A stretch of DNA of 64,000 nucleotides, from positions 248,001 through 312,000 of the forward strand of contig NZ_CP022303.1 in NCBI RefSeq assembly GCF_004216475.1. Direction: 5' to 3'. Below the pieces are notes generated by a model, which was given only the letters and a program-made list of their open reading frames with translations, did no database searches and was not told the DNA's origin. This stretch comes from Thalassococcus sp. S3. GTDB lineage: Bacteria; Pseudomonadota; Alphaproteobacteria; Rhodobacterales; Rhodobacteraceae. Of this stretch, positions 47,515-56,420 are shown one piece after another. The position numbers were made by a program, and so were the translations under genes. How positions within the stretch are numbered: position 1 is the first letter of the stretch; each line of letters begins with the position of its first letter.

Positions 47515-48288
47515 GTGAAACGAAAGACGACTTTGACCCTCACGTCAAAGACGGACCCAACACCAGAAGAGGTGGCGCAACTGACCCTCATGCAGATCGC
47601 GGCCTGCGAACGGGGCTATGCGCTGGCTTGTGCGGCCATCGCCTAAAGCCTCCCTCCTCAGGGCGGAGACTGGCCCGGTACTGCCTGCGATGGGGGCGGC
47701 GCGCGGGCTTGTGTGGTCGCGGCCTGGGCGACGCTGCTGCAGGGGGACCGGCTGGCCCGCGCCACGGGTGAGGCGCTGTTGGCTCAATGCGATGATGGTC
47801 GGGGCGAGGGTGTCGCCTGTTTCGCGCTCGCCGAAGACCATGTCGATGATGGCAGCGGCGAACGCGACACGCTGGGCCGCAAGCTCGACTATTGCGATCT
47901 GGGGATTGGGATCGCATGTCAGAACGGTGCCAGTCACGCGCTTGCGCAAGGACGCGCGGATCGGCTGCGCTCGCTGGCTGTTGCCACCTGTGATCTAACG
48001 GGTCAGCCGCATTTCTGCGCCCGTGCCCTTTACCTCACTGCGCAGGCCGAAGGGCGCTCGTTTGAGTGGAGTGCCTATCTCGACGCGCTGGTCGCGTCAT
48101 GCTTCTTCCATAGCCTGCGGGATTGCAGCGTCGCGGCTGGCATTCTGGACGATCCCCGTCTGGATGCGGCGGATGGCAGCCGTTGGCCTTTGGATAACAC
48201 CAGTGCTGACATCCCACGGCAATACGCAACGGCAGGGGCTGACGTCAGGCCCGCTCCTTCCGCAGCCGTTATCCTTTATAGGTCCGCG
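47515..48288 (+). pseudogene. cysteine-rich Sel1/HcpA-like repeat protein, interrupted by stop
   Basis: In one frame from a GTG at 47515 the translation shows cysteine-spaced repeats: ACERGYALAC, TACDGGGARAC, QCDDGRGEGVAC, YCDLGIGIAC, TCDLTGQPHFC and SCFFHSLRDC. They are mostly C-x7-C, as in Sel1/HcpA-type helical repeats with disulfides. A TAA at 47644 interrupts the frame after the first repeat, and the frame runs into the convergent DKNYY gene without a natural end (next stop at 48555). It is therefore probably a decayed gene. A sequencing error or a real short start at an internal codon near 47713 are alternatives. The function would be unknown. Confidence 0.45.
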
Positions 48289-50223
48289 TCAGTCCGCCAA
48301 CGGCCGGCGCGTGACCTTGTCATAGTCCGCGACGAAACGGGCATTGCAATCGCGCACGGACATTGGCCCATCGCTTTCCACCGTGGCCCGGTCGATGTCT
48401 TCGCAGATCGACAGGGCCGCTTCCGTCAACGCGTAGACTTGGTCGTGATCTACCGCGAAGGATTGGTTCAGAAACCGGAAGGACGCGGCATCAAACCCTG
48501 GCAGCGGCTTGCGATAGCGCCCGCCCAGCAGCAGATTGCCCTTTGCGTCGAGTAGAAGCCGCACGCCGGGCAAGCCGCGGGCGGTTGCGATGTCGATCGC
48601 GCCGGGATTCTTCACCGGCTTTCCGTTCCGCAGAATGGTGTCTCCGATCCGTGCGTAGTCTCCGCCGAGCGCGACGACAGCCCCCGGATCGTCGATGTTG
48701 CGTTTTCGCACGCCCCCGACAAAGAGCGCATCTGCGTCCCGCCCGTAGACTCCGCCCAGAACTTCGAAGCTGGCTGGATCTGCGGCGGTGCAAACCAGTT
48801 GAGGGTGATGACTGTCCAGCGCCATATAGTAGATCTGCCCGTCGTCGCGATACCAATCATCGCCAAGGGCGCGGAAGCTTTCGGGATCGGAGTCCTTGAC
48901 CGGGTCGGTTCCGAAGGATTCAAGGCCCGGATTGAAATAACGCAACCCATGCTTGTCGACGCCGAACACGTCAACGATGGGCCGAAAGCTGTCATGGTCG
49001 AGATAATCGAGCGTGACCCAGCGCCCGTCATGCGACCTCCGGGGACGCACGAGAACCCGCTTGCCATCGCTGAAGAACGGCCCGCCCAGGGACTTCGTCG
49101 GGGCCGCCTCAGTTGCCTCGCTCTCCCCTGACGCACGCCGGTCACGTTCGCGGTGCCACCACGTATCGGTCAGCTCGGAATGCGCCTCGAAGAATGCCCG
49201 CCAACGATCAAACTCCGCCGTCACGGATTGGGGCTTTCCCGCCCAATAGGGCCGGTCCTTGTCGTAGGCGCGGTACTGCCCCGCCTCGGAGGCGCAGACG
49301 AAGCTCTCTCGGTCCGCCCCGGCGATGGGATCGCGTTCCCAATAGATGCGGGCCCTGTCTGCGAAGTACTTTCCCTCATCGCCGATGGAAGAAAAGGACG
49401 GTGCGTGAGCATCCGGAACTTCGACACCGTAACCATAGACTTTGCGGCCATCCTTGGCCCAGTGGCTTTCATCGTGGTGAAGGCCGGGCTTCTGGCCGCG
49501 CCCGTAATGATAAGCAATGACTTCGAATGTGCCGGGATCCGCGGTCGGAAAGCGTTTGTTGGTGATGTAATAACCGGCGTTCGCATCGTATGCGTGGCGT
49601 TCGTTCAGCACCCGAAAGGTGGCTGGATCGGCGTGTCTGACGACATACCAATAAGGCTTTTGCCGAATTGCACCTTGGGCATAAACGCGGTCCCTGTCGC
49701 GAAACCATCGCTGCCCGAGCTGGCGAAAGCTTACCGGATCGACGCCATCAATCGGCTTGCCCGTCCGGCCCGCCAGAGGCATGCCACCGGCAAGGACGCG
49801 GTGTCCGTCATGCATGTAGCGCAGGGTCGGAAACGCTCGCTCCGCGATATAATGGGCGCGCCAGGAGGTCTTGGCAAACGGACCGATATGCGGATCGGCC
49901 TCGACCACCTTGCGGATCGCGCTGAGCTGCGGGCGTAGAGCGAAGGGCTGCTGAACCGGCGGATGAATACCTCCGCCTTCGCACAGATGGGCATAGAGGT
50001 CCGTATTCCGCGCGGGATCGGGCAGGCCGTCGCGGCGCAAGGCGCTTGCGACCCAGGACATATTTGCGAAATGGAGCATACCATAGAACCGGTTGGTGCT
50101 GTCCCAGACGCCGTCATCAATGCCGAGACGGGTCAGGACCTCCTCGGGGCCATGGCCCGCATTTATGAAGAGCGCCGCAGCATACCAGTATGCGTAGGGG
50201 ACGGGATATGCGTCCTTTATCAT
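48289..50223 (-). CDS. DKNYY family protein
   Basis: The 644-residue protein consists of a roughly 90-residue N-terminal part with an Arg/Trp-rich start, followed by many short repeats. They have the patterns VYAQG/DRxRVYxxG and ADPxTFxVL or DxxSFRxL, typical of DKNYY repeats (DKNxVY...G...D-SF). No signal peptide is obvious. The ATG at 50223 has GGAAGG upstream and gives MIKDAYPVPYAYWY; a longer form from 50334 is possible. DKNYY repeats occur in bacterial surface or secreted proteins of unknown role. It converges on the decayed Cys-repeat gene. Confidence 0.75.
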   Translation of the reverse strand: MIKDAYPVPYAYWYAAALFINAGHGPEEVLTRLGIDDGVWDSTNRFYGMLHFANMSWVASALRRDGLPDPARNTDLYAHLCEGGGIHPPVQQPFALRPQLSAIRKVVEADPHIGPFAKTSWRAHYIAERAFPTLRYMHDGHRVLAGGMPLAGRTGKPIDGVDPVSFRQLGQRWFRDRDRVYAQGAIRQKPYWYVVRHADPATFRVLNERHAYDANAGYYITNKRFPTADPGTFEVIAYHYGRGQKPGLHHDESHWAKDGRKVYGYGVEVPDAHAPSFSSIGDEGKYFADRARIYWERDPIAGADRESFVCASEAGQYRAYDKDRPYWAGKPQSVTAEFDRWRAFFEAHSELTDTWWHRERDRRASGESEATEAAPTKSLGGPFFSDGKRVLVRPRRSHDGRWVTLDYLDHDSFRPIVDVFGVDKHGLRYFNPGLESFGTDPVKDSDPESFRALGDDWYRDDGQIYYMALDSHHPQLVCTAADPASFEVLGGVYGRDADALFVGGVRKRNIDDPGAVVALGGDYARIGDTILRNGKPVKNPGAIDIATARGLPGVRLLLDAKGNLLLGGRYRKPLPGFDAASFRFLNQSFAVDHDQVYALTEAALSICEDIDRATVESDGPMSVRDCNARFVADYDKVTRRPLAD

Positions 50224-50535
50224 CAATGCGTACCTTCCGTCATTTGACGTCTGTGGTGGCCAAGCGGCCCGCCTCTGACCATTTCCCGTGTGTGGGGCAA
50301 TGAAAAGCCCGTTTTTGGGTGCGCTCTGATGCACCGCCTTATTATACCCGACCCCCTCCCTTGCCCTAAGGCGGTCAATCAGGCTTGGGCCGTCTCCAAC
50401 GCGGACGAGACGCGCTTAGACAAAACGCAGAGGTGTCAAAGCAGTTTGCGCAGCCACACCGCCAGTAGAACCGACACGTTTGATTGTTGCGGTTAGCTCG
50501 ACATTGCTGCGTGCACAATTTCGGCTTTCATCCGC
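50224..50535. other. gap between DKNYY gene and small membrane protein gene
   Basis: About 310 bp without a convincing gene or hairpin on either strand. It probably contains the promoter of the DKNYY gene, but no clear -35/-10 pair was found. Confidence 0.4.
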
Positions 50536-50895
50536 TCAACGGAAGACATTCAAAAAGGCATAGACCGTCAAGCACGCGCCGAGAGTGAACAGCGCGGCAA
50601 TCAATATGTAAGTCACAATGCCTGCACCCAATTGCGGTGCTGTCGGGAAAAACATGCGGAATGACCCAGCCATTACAAGCAGCCAGCCCGAGAGGGTCAC
50701 CAGCAGGCTCAAGTCTACATCCCAGACATTATGCGTCGTCACGATGATCAGGCCACCGATCAGGAACAGCAAACCGTTCAGGTAGACTACGGAGGGATGG
50801 ACATCTCGCCAGATCCTAAGGTTCAGCAGCTCAGATACAGTGACAATCATAAGTGTTGGCCCAAGCACAGCAGCGACCCGCTGGGAAATGTCCAT
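50536..50895 (-). CDS. small integral membrane protein (119 aa)
   Basis: The ATG at 50895 begins MDISQRVAAVLGP. The 119 residues hold four hydrophobic segments: LGPTLMIVTVSELLNL, YLNGLLFLIGGLIIVT, SLLVTLSGWLLVMAGSF and GIVTYILIAALFTLGACLTVYAFL. A conserved-looking HNVWDVD loop lies in the middle. I do not recognise a named family; DUF-type membrane proteins of this size and topology are common in alphaproteobacteria. It stands alone between the DKNYY gene and the molybdenum hydroxylase genes. Confidence 0.65.
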   Translation of the reverse strand: MDISQRVAAVLGPTLMIVTVSELLNLRIWRDVHPSVVYLNGLLFLIGGLIIVTTHNVWDVDLSLLVTLSGWLLVMAGSFRMFFPTAPQLGAGIVTYILIAALFTLGACLTVYAFLNVFR

Positions 50896-51044
50896 TGGAT
50901 AAAAGCTCCTTGGGCGCGCCGACACGCTGGTTTTACTTTAGTCGGCAGCACGCGTTAGCGATGAAAAAGGCCATACCAGAACACGTTCAACAGCGCTTTG
51001 CCGCTCTCAGCTTTGTGAACTGGGCCGACATGCCATCGGGTCGG

Positions 51045-53189
51045 TCAAGTCGCCACAAAGGGCAACCGGCGCGGGGTTTCCCCGGTGAGGGCACGTATTG
51101 CGTTGCCAATGGCTGGCGCGATCGGCGGCGTTCCGGGCTCACCTATGCCGGTCGGGTCAATGGCACTGTCGATGATCGCCACCTCAACTTCGGGCATCTC
51201 ATTGTTGCGCATAATCCGGTAGGCGTCGTAGTTCCATTGATCGACCTCGCCGCCCTGCCTCAGAGTGATTTCTTCGAACATGGCGGCAGACAGGCCAAAG
51301 CCAAGCCCGCCGGTCATTTGCGTTTCAATAATCGAAGGGTTGATTGCGATGCCGCAATCAACGGCGGCCCAAACTTTGTGGACGCGGGGGACATCACGCT
51401 CGATCGACACATCGGCGATCATGGCGACGTAGCTGCCAAAGCTTTTGTGCAATGCAACACCACGGGCGATGCCGTTGCCCGCATCGGGGCCCTGCCAGTT
51501 CGCCATGTCTGCCACACGCTCCAGCACGCCGCGATGGCGATCCGCGTCATCCGCTTCAAGAAGGTCAAGCCGGCCTTGGACGCGGTCCTTTCCCCCGCGC
51601 TCAAGAAGCTCATCCAGAAACACCTCTGTCGCATAGGCGGTGTGCGTGTGACCAACAGCCCGCCACCACAGAACCGGCACCGGGCTATTCATTGTCGCAA
51701 GCGCGACACGCGCATTCGGCAGCCGGTATGGCAGCCCGCGCGCCCCTTCGACCGAACTTCCATCAATTCCGTCGGTGATGAATTGCTCAAACGGAGAGCC
51801 CGCCAAAAGCGATTGCGTCGCCACGTTGTTGCGCCAGGCGACGATGTTTCCGTCGCTATCGAGGCCGCCTTGCATGTAATGGACAGTCAGCGGGCGGTAG
51901 TAGCCGCCGCGCATGTCATCTTTGCGGCTCCAGATCAGTTTGTAGGCACCGGGGCCAGCGGCTTTGGCGATCTCGGACAGCTCTGCCGTGAAGTGATTGT
52001 CGGCTGTAGTGCGCCGCCCGAAGGATCCGCCTGTGAGCATTGTATTGATCGCGATGTTTTCGGGCGGGAAACCGAACCGGGCCGCCGCTTCATTCTGGTC
52101 AGAGGTTTGCCATTGCGACCCCATCCAGAACTCCGCCCGGTCCTCTGACAGCTCGACCACGCCGTCCAAAGGCTCCATTGCCGCGTGGGATAGGAACGGA
52201 AACCGGAATTCGGCTTCAATGACATCCGTTGCCTCGCTTATCGCGGCCTCAATGTCCCCGCGATCCTCTGCAATGGCTGGCGCACTGCGCGCGGCCTGCG
52301 CCCAGACTGTCATCATCTCGTCCGAGGAACGCGTCTCGGCGTCTGTTTCATCCCATGTGACATTCAGCGCATCGCGGCCTCGGAACGCGGCCCAGGTATC
52401 ATCGGCATAAACGGCGATGCCCGAAGGGATTTGTTCGACCCGCCTTACACCCGGCACGGCCAGCGCCTCAGTCGGATCAAAAGTGGTTACCGTCGCGCCG
52501 AACTTGGGTGGGCGTGCCACGGCGACGGTCAGCATTGCGTCCCGGAAGACATCGATAGCGTAGATCGCAGTGCCGTTCGACTTTTCTGGCGCATCGATCC
52601 GGGGGACATCGCGGCCAACAAGGACGAACTGATCGGGCGTTTTCAGGACCGGCTCTGCTGGCGGTTCAAGACCATCGGCCAGGGCGACCAATTCACCAAA
52701 GGTCGCCTGCAGGTTACCGGCTGACCCAGTATGCGACACAACACCTGCGCGCACCGTGATCTCCTCCGCCGGAACGCCCCAGTCGCGCGCGGCGGCCGCG
52801 ACCAGAACGGCACGTGCGGCCGCACCCGCCTGCCGCATCGGCATCCATGAGGCGGGCGTTGCCGTCGATCCACCGGTGCCCTGCACGCCGAAGATGGAGC
52901 TTGCATAAAGCTCCACATTGGCGGGCGCATTTTCAGCCCGCATCTGGGACCAGTCGGCGTCCAGCTCCTCGGCAACCATTGTGGTCAGACCCGTCCAGGT
53001 GCCTTGGCCAAGCTCACTGTGCTTGACCAGGACCGTAACCACACTGTCGGGCGTTATACGAACAAAGGCGTTCGGCGCGAACACATCCGTTCCCCGAGCT
53101 GCCCGCCCCGGAAGAGGCACGGCTGCTGCAATCACCAACCCGGCTGAGCCAGCAAGGAATGCGCGGCGGTTTGGCATCAACTTTTGCAT
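51045..53189 (-). CDS. iorB: molybdopterin-dependent oxidoreductase large subunit, IorB-like
   Basis: The 714-residue protein begins with a Tat-type signal (NRRAFLAGSAGLVIAAAVP). The catalytic subunit of the xanthine oxidase family shows VKHSELGQGTWTGLTTMVAEEL, TGGSFGRRTTADNHF, and GIGEPGTPPIAPAIGNAI with the active-site glutamate. This matches the isoquinoline 1-oxidoreductase beta-subunit / aldehyde oxidoreductase group. It is probably periplasmic and hydroxylates a heterocycle or oxidises an aldehyde; the substrate is unknown. It follows the 2Fe-2S subunit gene by 3 bp. No cytochrome gene is adjacent in this window. Confidence 0.9.
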   Translation of the reverse strand: MQKLMPNRRAFLAGSAGLVIAAAVPLPGRAARGTDVFAPNAFVRITPDSVVTVLVKHSELGQGTWTGLTTMVAEELDADWSQMRAENAPANVELYASSIFGVQGTGGSTATPASWMPMRQAGAAARAVLVAAAARDWGVPAEEITVRAGVVSHTGSAGNLQATFGELVALADGLEPPAEPVLKTPDQFVLVGRDVPRIDAPEKSNGTAIYAIDVFRDAMLTVAVARPPKFGATVTTFDPTEALAVPGVRRVEQIPSGIAVYADDTWAAFRGRDALNVTWDETDAETRSSDEMMTVWAQAARSAPAIAEDRGDIEAAISEATDVIEAEFRFPFLSHAAMEPLDGVVELSEDRAEFWMGSQWQTSDQNEAAARFGFPPENIAINTMLTGGSFGRRTTADNHFTAELSEIAKAAGPGAYKLIWSRKDDMRGGYYRPLTVHYMQGGLDSDGNIVAWRNNVATQSLLAGSPFEQFITDGIDGSSVEGARGLPYRLPNARVALATMNSPVPVLWWRAVGHTHTAYATEVFLDELLERGGKDRVQGRLDLLEADDADRHRGVLERVADMANWQGPDAGNGIARGVALHKSFGSYVAMIADVSIERDVPRVHKVWAAVDCGIAINPSIIETQMTGGLGFGLSAAMFEEITLRQGGEVDQWNYDAYRIMRNNEMPEVEVAIIDSAIDPTGIGEPGTPPIAPAIGNAIRALTGETPRRLPFVAT

Positions 53190-53192
53190 CGG

Positions 53193-53654
53193 CTATCCCT
53201 CCAACGCGTCAGCGGCTTGGCGAAGGGCGGATCTGATACGCGTGTAGGTGGCGCAACGGCAGAGATTGTCCGTCATCACGTCGACAATTTCCTCATCTGT
53301 CGGGTTCGGGACATCGCGCAAGAACGCTGTTGCGGTCATGACTTGCCCGGATTGGCAATAGCCGCATTGTGCGACTTCAACATCCGTCCACGCTGCCTTG
53401 ACCGCCGCGGCCTCTGGCCCGTCGATCCCTTCGATTGTGGTGACTTCTGCGCCGTTCAGGGTGCCCACAGGTGTGATGCAGGACCGCTGTGCAACACCGT
53501 CAATCAGGACCGTGCAAGCTCCGCATTGCGCAACACCGCATCCGTACTTTGTCCCTGTCAGGCGCAGATCATCCCGGATGACCCATAGCAACGGCTTTTC
53601 CGGATCGACCCGGACCTCTTGCTGGTTTCCGTTGATCCTTATGCTGATAGACAT
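53193..53654 (-). CDS. iorA: 2Fe-2S subunit of molybdenum hydroxylase, IorA-like
   Basis: The 153-residue small subunit has the plant-type 2Fe-2S motif GCGVAQCGACTVLIDG with a later Cys in QRSCITP, and the second cluster motif QCGYCQSGQ with LCRCATYTRIR. It passes electrons from the large subunit. Start at 53654 has a GGGAG site. It precedes the large subunit gene by 3 bp, so the two form an operon. The divergent or convergent LysR gene at 53765-54640 may control it. Confidence 0.92.
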   Translation of the reverse strand: MSISIRINGNQQEVRVDPEKPLLWVIRDDLRLTGTKYGCGVAQCGACTVLIDGVAQRSCITPVGTLNGAEVTTIEGIDGPEAAAVKAAWTDVEVAQCGYCQSGQVMTATAFLRDVPNPTDEEIVDVMTDNLCRCATYTRIRSALRQAADALEG

Positions 53655-53764
53655 GTCGCAATCTCCCTGCGCCGTTGCCACTGGAGATATGTCGTTGACG
53701 CAAGGTCAGAAGTGCCCACGAATGAAAGCTGCGCTTCATAATCGAAACGTTGTAAGGCGTGTGA

Positions 53765-54640
53765 TCAGCTGTCCATGCCCGGATCAATTTGAAGTCGGGT
53801 CGCACCTGCGAAGCGGGGCGCGTCCAAGGTGATCACAGAGACAAACCGGTCAATCACCTTGCGCACGTTCGGGCGATGGCGGTCGGCAGGATGTGTCACG
53901 ATCCAGCTCGCGGTCGACAGGCCGTGGATATTCTCACCCAATCGCTTGAGCCGATGATCGTGATCACCAATGAAACAGGGCAAAGCCATCCGGCCCATTC
54001 CCGCAAGACAAAGCTGCATCCCGGCAATTGGCGTGCTGGCACCGATGACGATTTCGGATGCATGATGTGCGCGCACCCATCGGGCTGACGGTGTATCGGC
54101 CCCGACCTGAATCCATCCTTTGACCGCGTGATCGACCGCATAGCCCGCATATTCAATCCGGCACAGCTTTCTTGTTGCCAGATTGGGCTCTTCAGGCCGC
54201 ATATTGCGAAACCCGATCAACGCCTCACGACGACCGATATCCGCGCGCCGTTCTTCTGCGCTGAGATAGAGTTGGAACGTGTCGTCGGGCGCGGATATCT
54301 GGCCTATCTTTTCGGTGATGTAAGTGGTCATCCATGTGCCGGCGCTGATACGGATGACTTCCGGACCGGCCTCGCTTGCGACATCCTGCTCGGCCTCGAT
54401 GACCCGCTGTTCGATATCACGGACCCGCGCAAGAAGCGTGCTGCCATGCGCCGTCAGGTCATAGCCGCGCGCGTGGCGTTCAAAGAGTTTCACACCCAGC
54501 GATTGCTCCAAACGGTCCATTCGACGGCCCAGTGTCGGGGGACTAGCGCCCGTCTTGTCCACGGCTTTGGCAAGGCTCGCGGCCTCCGCGACACCAAGAA
54601 ACAGCCGCAGATCATCCCATGAGAGCCTCTTTTCACTCAT
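53765..54640 (-). CDS. LysR family transcriptional regulator
   Basis: The 291-residue regulator has the LysR helix-turn-helix at the N terminus (LSWDDLRLFLGVAEAASLAKAVDKTGASPPTLGRRMDRLEQSLGVKLF). Residues after about 90 form the substrate-binding domain, which is less typical in its EVIRISAGTWMTTYITEKIG start. It is on the same strand as the iorAB genes, 110 bp upstream of iorA. It most likely controls them, though control of itself or of a lost neighbour is possible. Confidence 0.87.
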   Translation of the reverse strand: MSEKRLSWDDLRLFLGVAEAASLAKAVDKTGASPPTLGRRMDRLEQSLGVKLFERHARGYDLTAHGSTLLARVRDIEQRVIEAEQDVASEAGPEVIRISAGTWMTTYITEKIGQISAPDDTFQLYLSAEERRADIGRREALIGFRNMRPEEPNLATRKLCRIEYAGYAVDHAVKGWIQVGADTPSARWVRAHHASEIVIGASTPIAGMQLCLAGMGRMALPCFIGDHDHRLKRLGENIHGLSTASWIVTHPADRHRPNVRKVIDRFVSVITLDAPRFAGATRLQIDPGMDS

Positions 54641-54787
54641 GAAGCATGGCCTTCATTTGCAGATCATTATCGACACAATCATATGTGAGATGGGCACGCC
54701 TGCCGCGGAACGCAAAAGAATGCGCGAATTGACACCTCGCAACCGGGGCGGTCTGGCTCGAAGGCCTGGGCTTTCACGCGGCAAACC
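54641..54787. other. gap upstream of qor relic, no gene seen
   Basis: Nothing convincing was found in this stretch, which with the relic at 54788-54862 and the bases up to 54956 makes up a 316-bp gene-free gap. It presumably holds the LysR promoter. Confidence 0.3.
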
Positions 54788-54862
54788 ATGCAAGAGATCA
54801 AAGTGACCCGCTTCGGTGGGCCAGAGGTCCTCACGCGTAGCGTCCCTGTCGGGTGTTCTTAA
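54788..54862 (+). pseudogene. relic of quinone oxidoreductase N terminus
   Basis: The ATG at 54788 starts MQEIKVTRFGGPEVLTRSVPV and then meets a TAA after 24 codons. The opening is the classic start of zinc-independent quinone oxidoreductases (M-x-I-x-V-x-x-F-GGPEVL). The following bases show no convincing continuation in any frame and run into the TetR gene at 54957. I infer a truncated qor copy. The match is short, so chance similarity is possible. Confidence 0.35.
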
Positions 54863-54956
54863 TCTCGCTTCGGCGGGTTCGCATCGTTTGCAATGGTCCG
54901 GCCTCGGGGACTATCTGGATACGGCCGACGCAACGGCAACAAGCGGCGGACGCCGC

Positions 54957-55535
54957 TCAAGGCCCGCCCGTGATCAGCGCAGCGGCCAGCCGGGCGAGAT
55001 TGCGAGGAGAGCGATCATCCAGTGTGTCAGCCGATATCCGGCCCTCGGCAGCAAGGGATGCAAGACCGTGCACAACTCCCCACGCAGCAAGAGTTCGCTC
55101 TTTCCGCTCGACGTCCGTAGCGGCTGGAAGCACTTCCTTTACCGTATCCCGAAGCATATCGTAGGCCGCCCGGGACACGTGGCGAAGTCTCTCGTCGTCT
55201 TCGACCCGCGTGCCCGTGGCGAACATGAGCCGGTACACCCCCAGATTCTCTGCCGCAAAGGTCATATACGCTTCGGCCAATGCCGTAAGGTCGGGCGTCT
55301 CGTGCCTTGCCTCTTCCAGCTCTGATGCAAGGCGCTGAAACCCCCGCACGGCGAGCGCTGTCATCAGGTCAGATTTCGTACGGAAATGCGCGTGTGGAGC
55401 CGTCGCACTGACACCGAGCCGCGCCGCGAGTGCCCGGATGCTGGGCACGGCATCGGGGGTGCGGCGCAGATCGTCCTCGGCGGCGTCTAGCAGAGCGGTG
55501 CGCAGATCTCCGTGGTGGTAGGCAGTGCTATTCAT
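54957..55535 (-). CDS. TetR family transcriptional regulator
   Basis: The 192-residue regulator has the TetR DNA-binding domain near its start (MNSTAYHHGDLRTALLDAAEDDLRR, SIRALAARLGVSATAPHAHFRTKSDLMTALA). YHHGDLR and the TetR_C-type ligand part place it in a common alphaproteobacterial TetR group with WHG-like domains (AAWGVVHGLASLAAEG). The second ATG at 55535, with GAGGA at 5 bp, is preferred over 55538. It is divergent from the small membrane protein gene with operator half-sites between them, so it probably represses that gene and itself. Confidence 0.87.
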   Translation of the reverse strand: MNSTAYHHGDLRTALLDAAEDDLRRTPDAVPSIRALAARLGVSATAPHAHFRTKSDLMTALAVRGFQRLASELEEARHETPDLTALAEAYMTFAAENLGVYRLMFATGTRVEDDERLRHVSRAAYDMLRDTVKEVLPAATDVERKERTLAAWGVVHGLASLAAEGRISADTLDDRSPRNLARLAAALITGGP

Positions 55536-55546
55536 CATATTCCTCG

Positions 55547-55579
55547 AACTAAGCATTGCAAAGTTAGCACTGCATAGTT
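55547..55579. promoter_or_regulatory. three half-site TetR operator
   Basis: AACTAAGCA (55547-55555) faces TGCAAAGTT (55557-55565) one base apart, and a third related half-site TGCATAGTT (55571-55579) follows. The last two half-sites lie in 15-bp units starting at 55552 and 55566 that repeat directly with period 14 and match at 13 of 15 bases. This is the expected form of a TetR operator with an extra site, placed between the TetR gene and the small membrane protein gene. Confidence 0.65.
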
Positions 55580-55615
55580 ATCTGAATGACAGTTCCAAAC
55601 CGAAAGGTCAAACCC

Positions 55616-55822
55616 ATGACGGCTGCATCGCTGCGCACCACCTTACGCTGGTTTCATATCGTTGGTGGACTGATTATCGGCACATATCTGTATTCACCGT
55701 GGTCCGCGAACGCCGCATTCACCGCGCTGACCCTCTACGTGGTCACCCCCGCCCTTGTTCTGAGTGGCCTCGCCATGTGGAAACAGGGGGTCATTATGCG
55801 GTTTTTCCGACGTGATGCCTGA
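55616..55822 (+). CDS. small membrane protein under TetR control (68 aa)
   Basis: The 68-residue product (MTAASLRTTLRWFHIVGG start) has two hydrophobic segments: FHIVGGLIIGTYLYSPW and AFTALTLYVVTPALVLSGLAMW. A basic C-terminal end (RFFRRDA) follows. The ATG at 55616 has AAAGG 8-10 bp upstream; an earlier ATG at 55586 lacks such a site. It is divergent from the TetR gene and lies just after the operator. The function is unknown; a small drug- or lipid-related membrane protein is possible. Confidence 0.65.
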   Translation: MTAASLRTTLRWFHIVGGLIIGTYLYSPWSANAAFTALTLYVVTPALVLSGLAMWKQGVIMRFFRRDA

Positions 55823-56420
55823 GGTGTCGTCGTTTAGGCATTGAGCCTATCACAAGCGGACCTCCATGCCCGGCACAGCGAATGTGAGCACCGTTCCGAT
55901 TCCGGTGAAACTCTTCTTTGATCGGGGGGCACGCCAGCTTGATCAGCGCCGATGTGCAGAAGCAGAACTCGAGCAATCCCGCCACCTCTACCCACTACGA
56001 TCAGTGAAGATAACCTCGCTCAAAACACGCTGGTCATCCCTGCGTGGCTTGCCGTGAAACTTCGGGAAGAGTGGATCCGGACGCGTCATTTGCGCATCTG
56101 TCCGCCAGAAAGATCAGACATGTTCACCGCTCGTTTTCGAGCCGTGAACCAGAAGGTGCCCCAGAAATCAATGGCGCCTGACCCTCGCAATAATGACTTA
56201 TATGATGCAATCTTTGTGCACAATATAATCCGTATTGCCGATTGTTAACTTAAATAATTAATTTTTAGATTTATATTTGACCAACAATCCATTCTTCTCG
56301 ATTGATTTGGTCTTGAAAATAAGTTATCCAGAAAAGGTGAATATTCTTACATTATTTTCCTAACCGCTAATGCAATTAGCATAGATTACTTACACATAAA
56401 AAATATCTTCTGAACGCTGT
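55823..56420. other. 600-bp gene-poor stretch with AT-rich end
   Basis: No convincing gene on either strand. The first part (to about 56160) has ordinary base composition, and short translations here match no family I recognise. From about 56230 to 56420 the sequence is markedly AT-rich (TTAACTTAAATAATTAATTT and similar), unlike the rest of the window. It ends at the LysR stop and may hold a terminator or transfer boundary. Confidence 0.45.

Noticed and set aside
48289-48555. Continuation of the Cys-repeat frame into the DKNYY gene
   Set aside because: Cysteine periodicity stops before 48289 and the stretch is the antisense of the DKNYY C terminus, so I ended the pseudogene at 48288.
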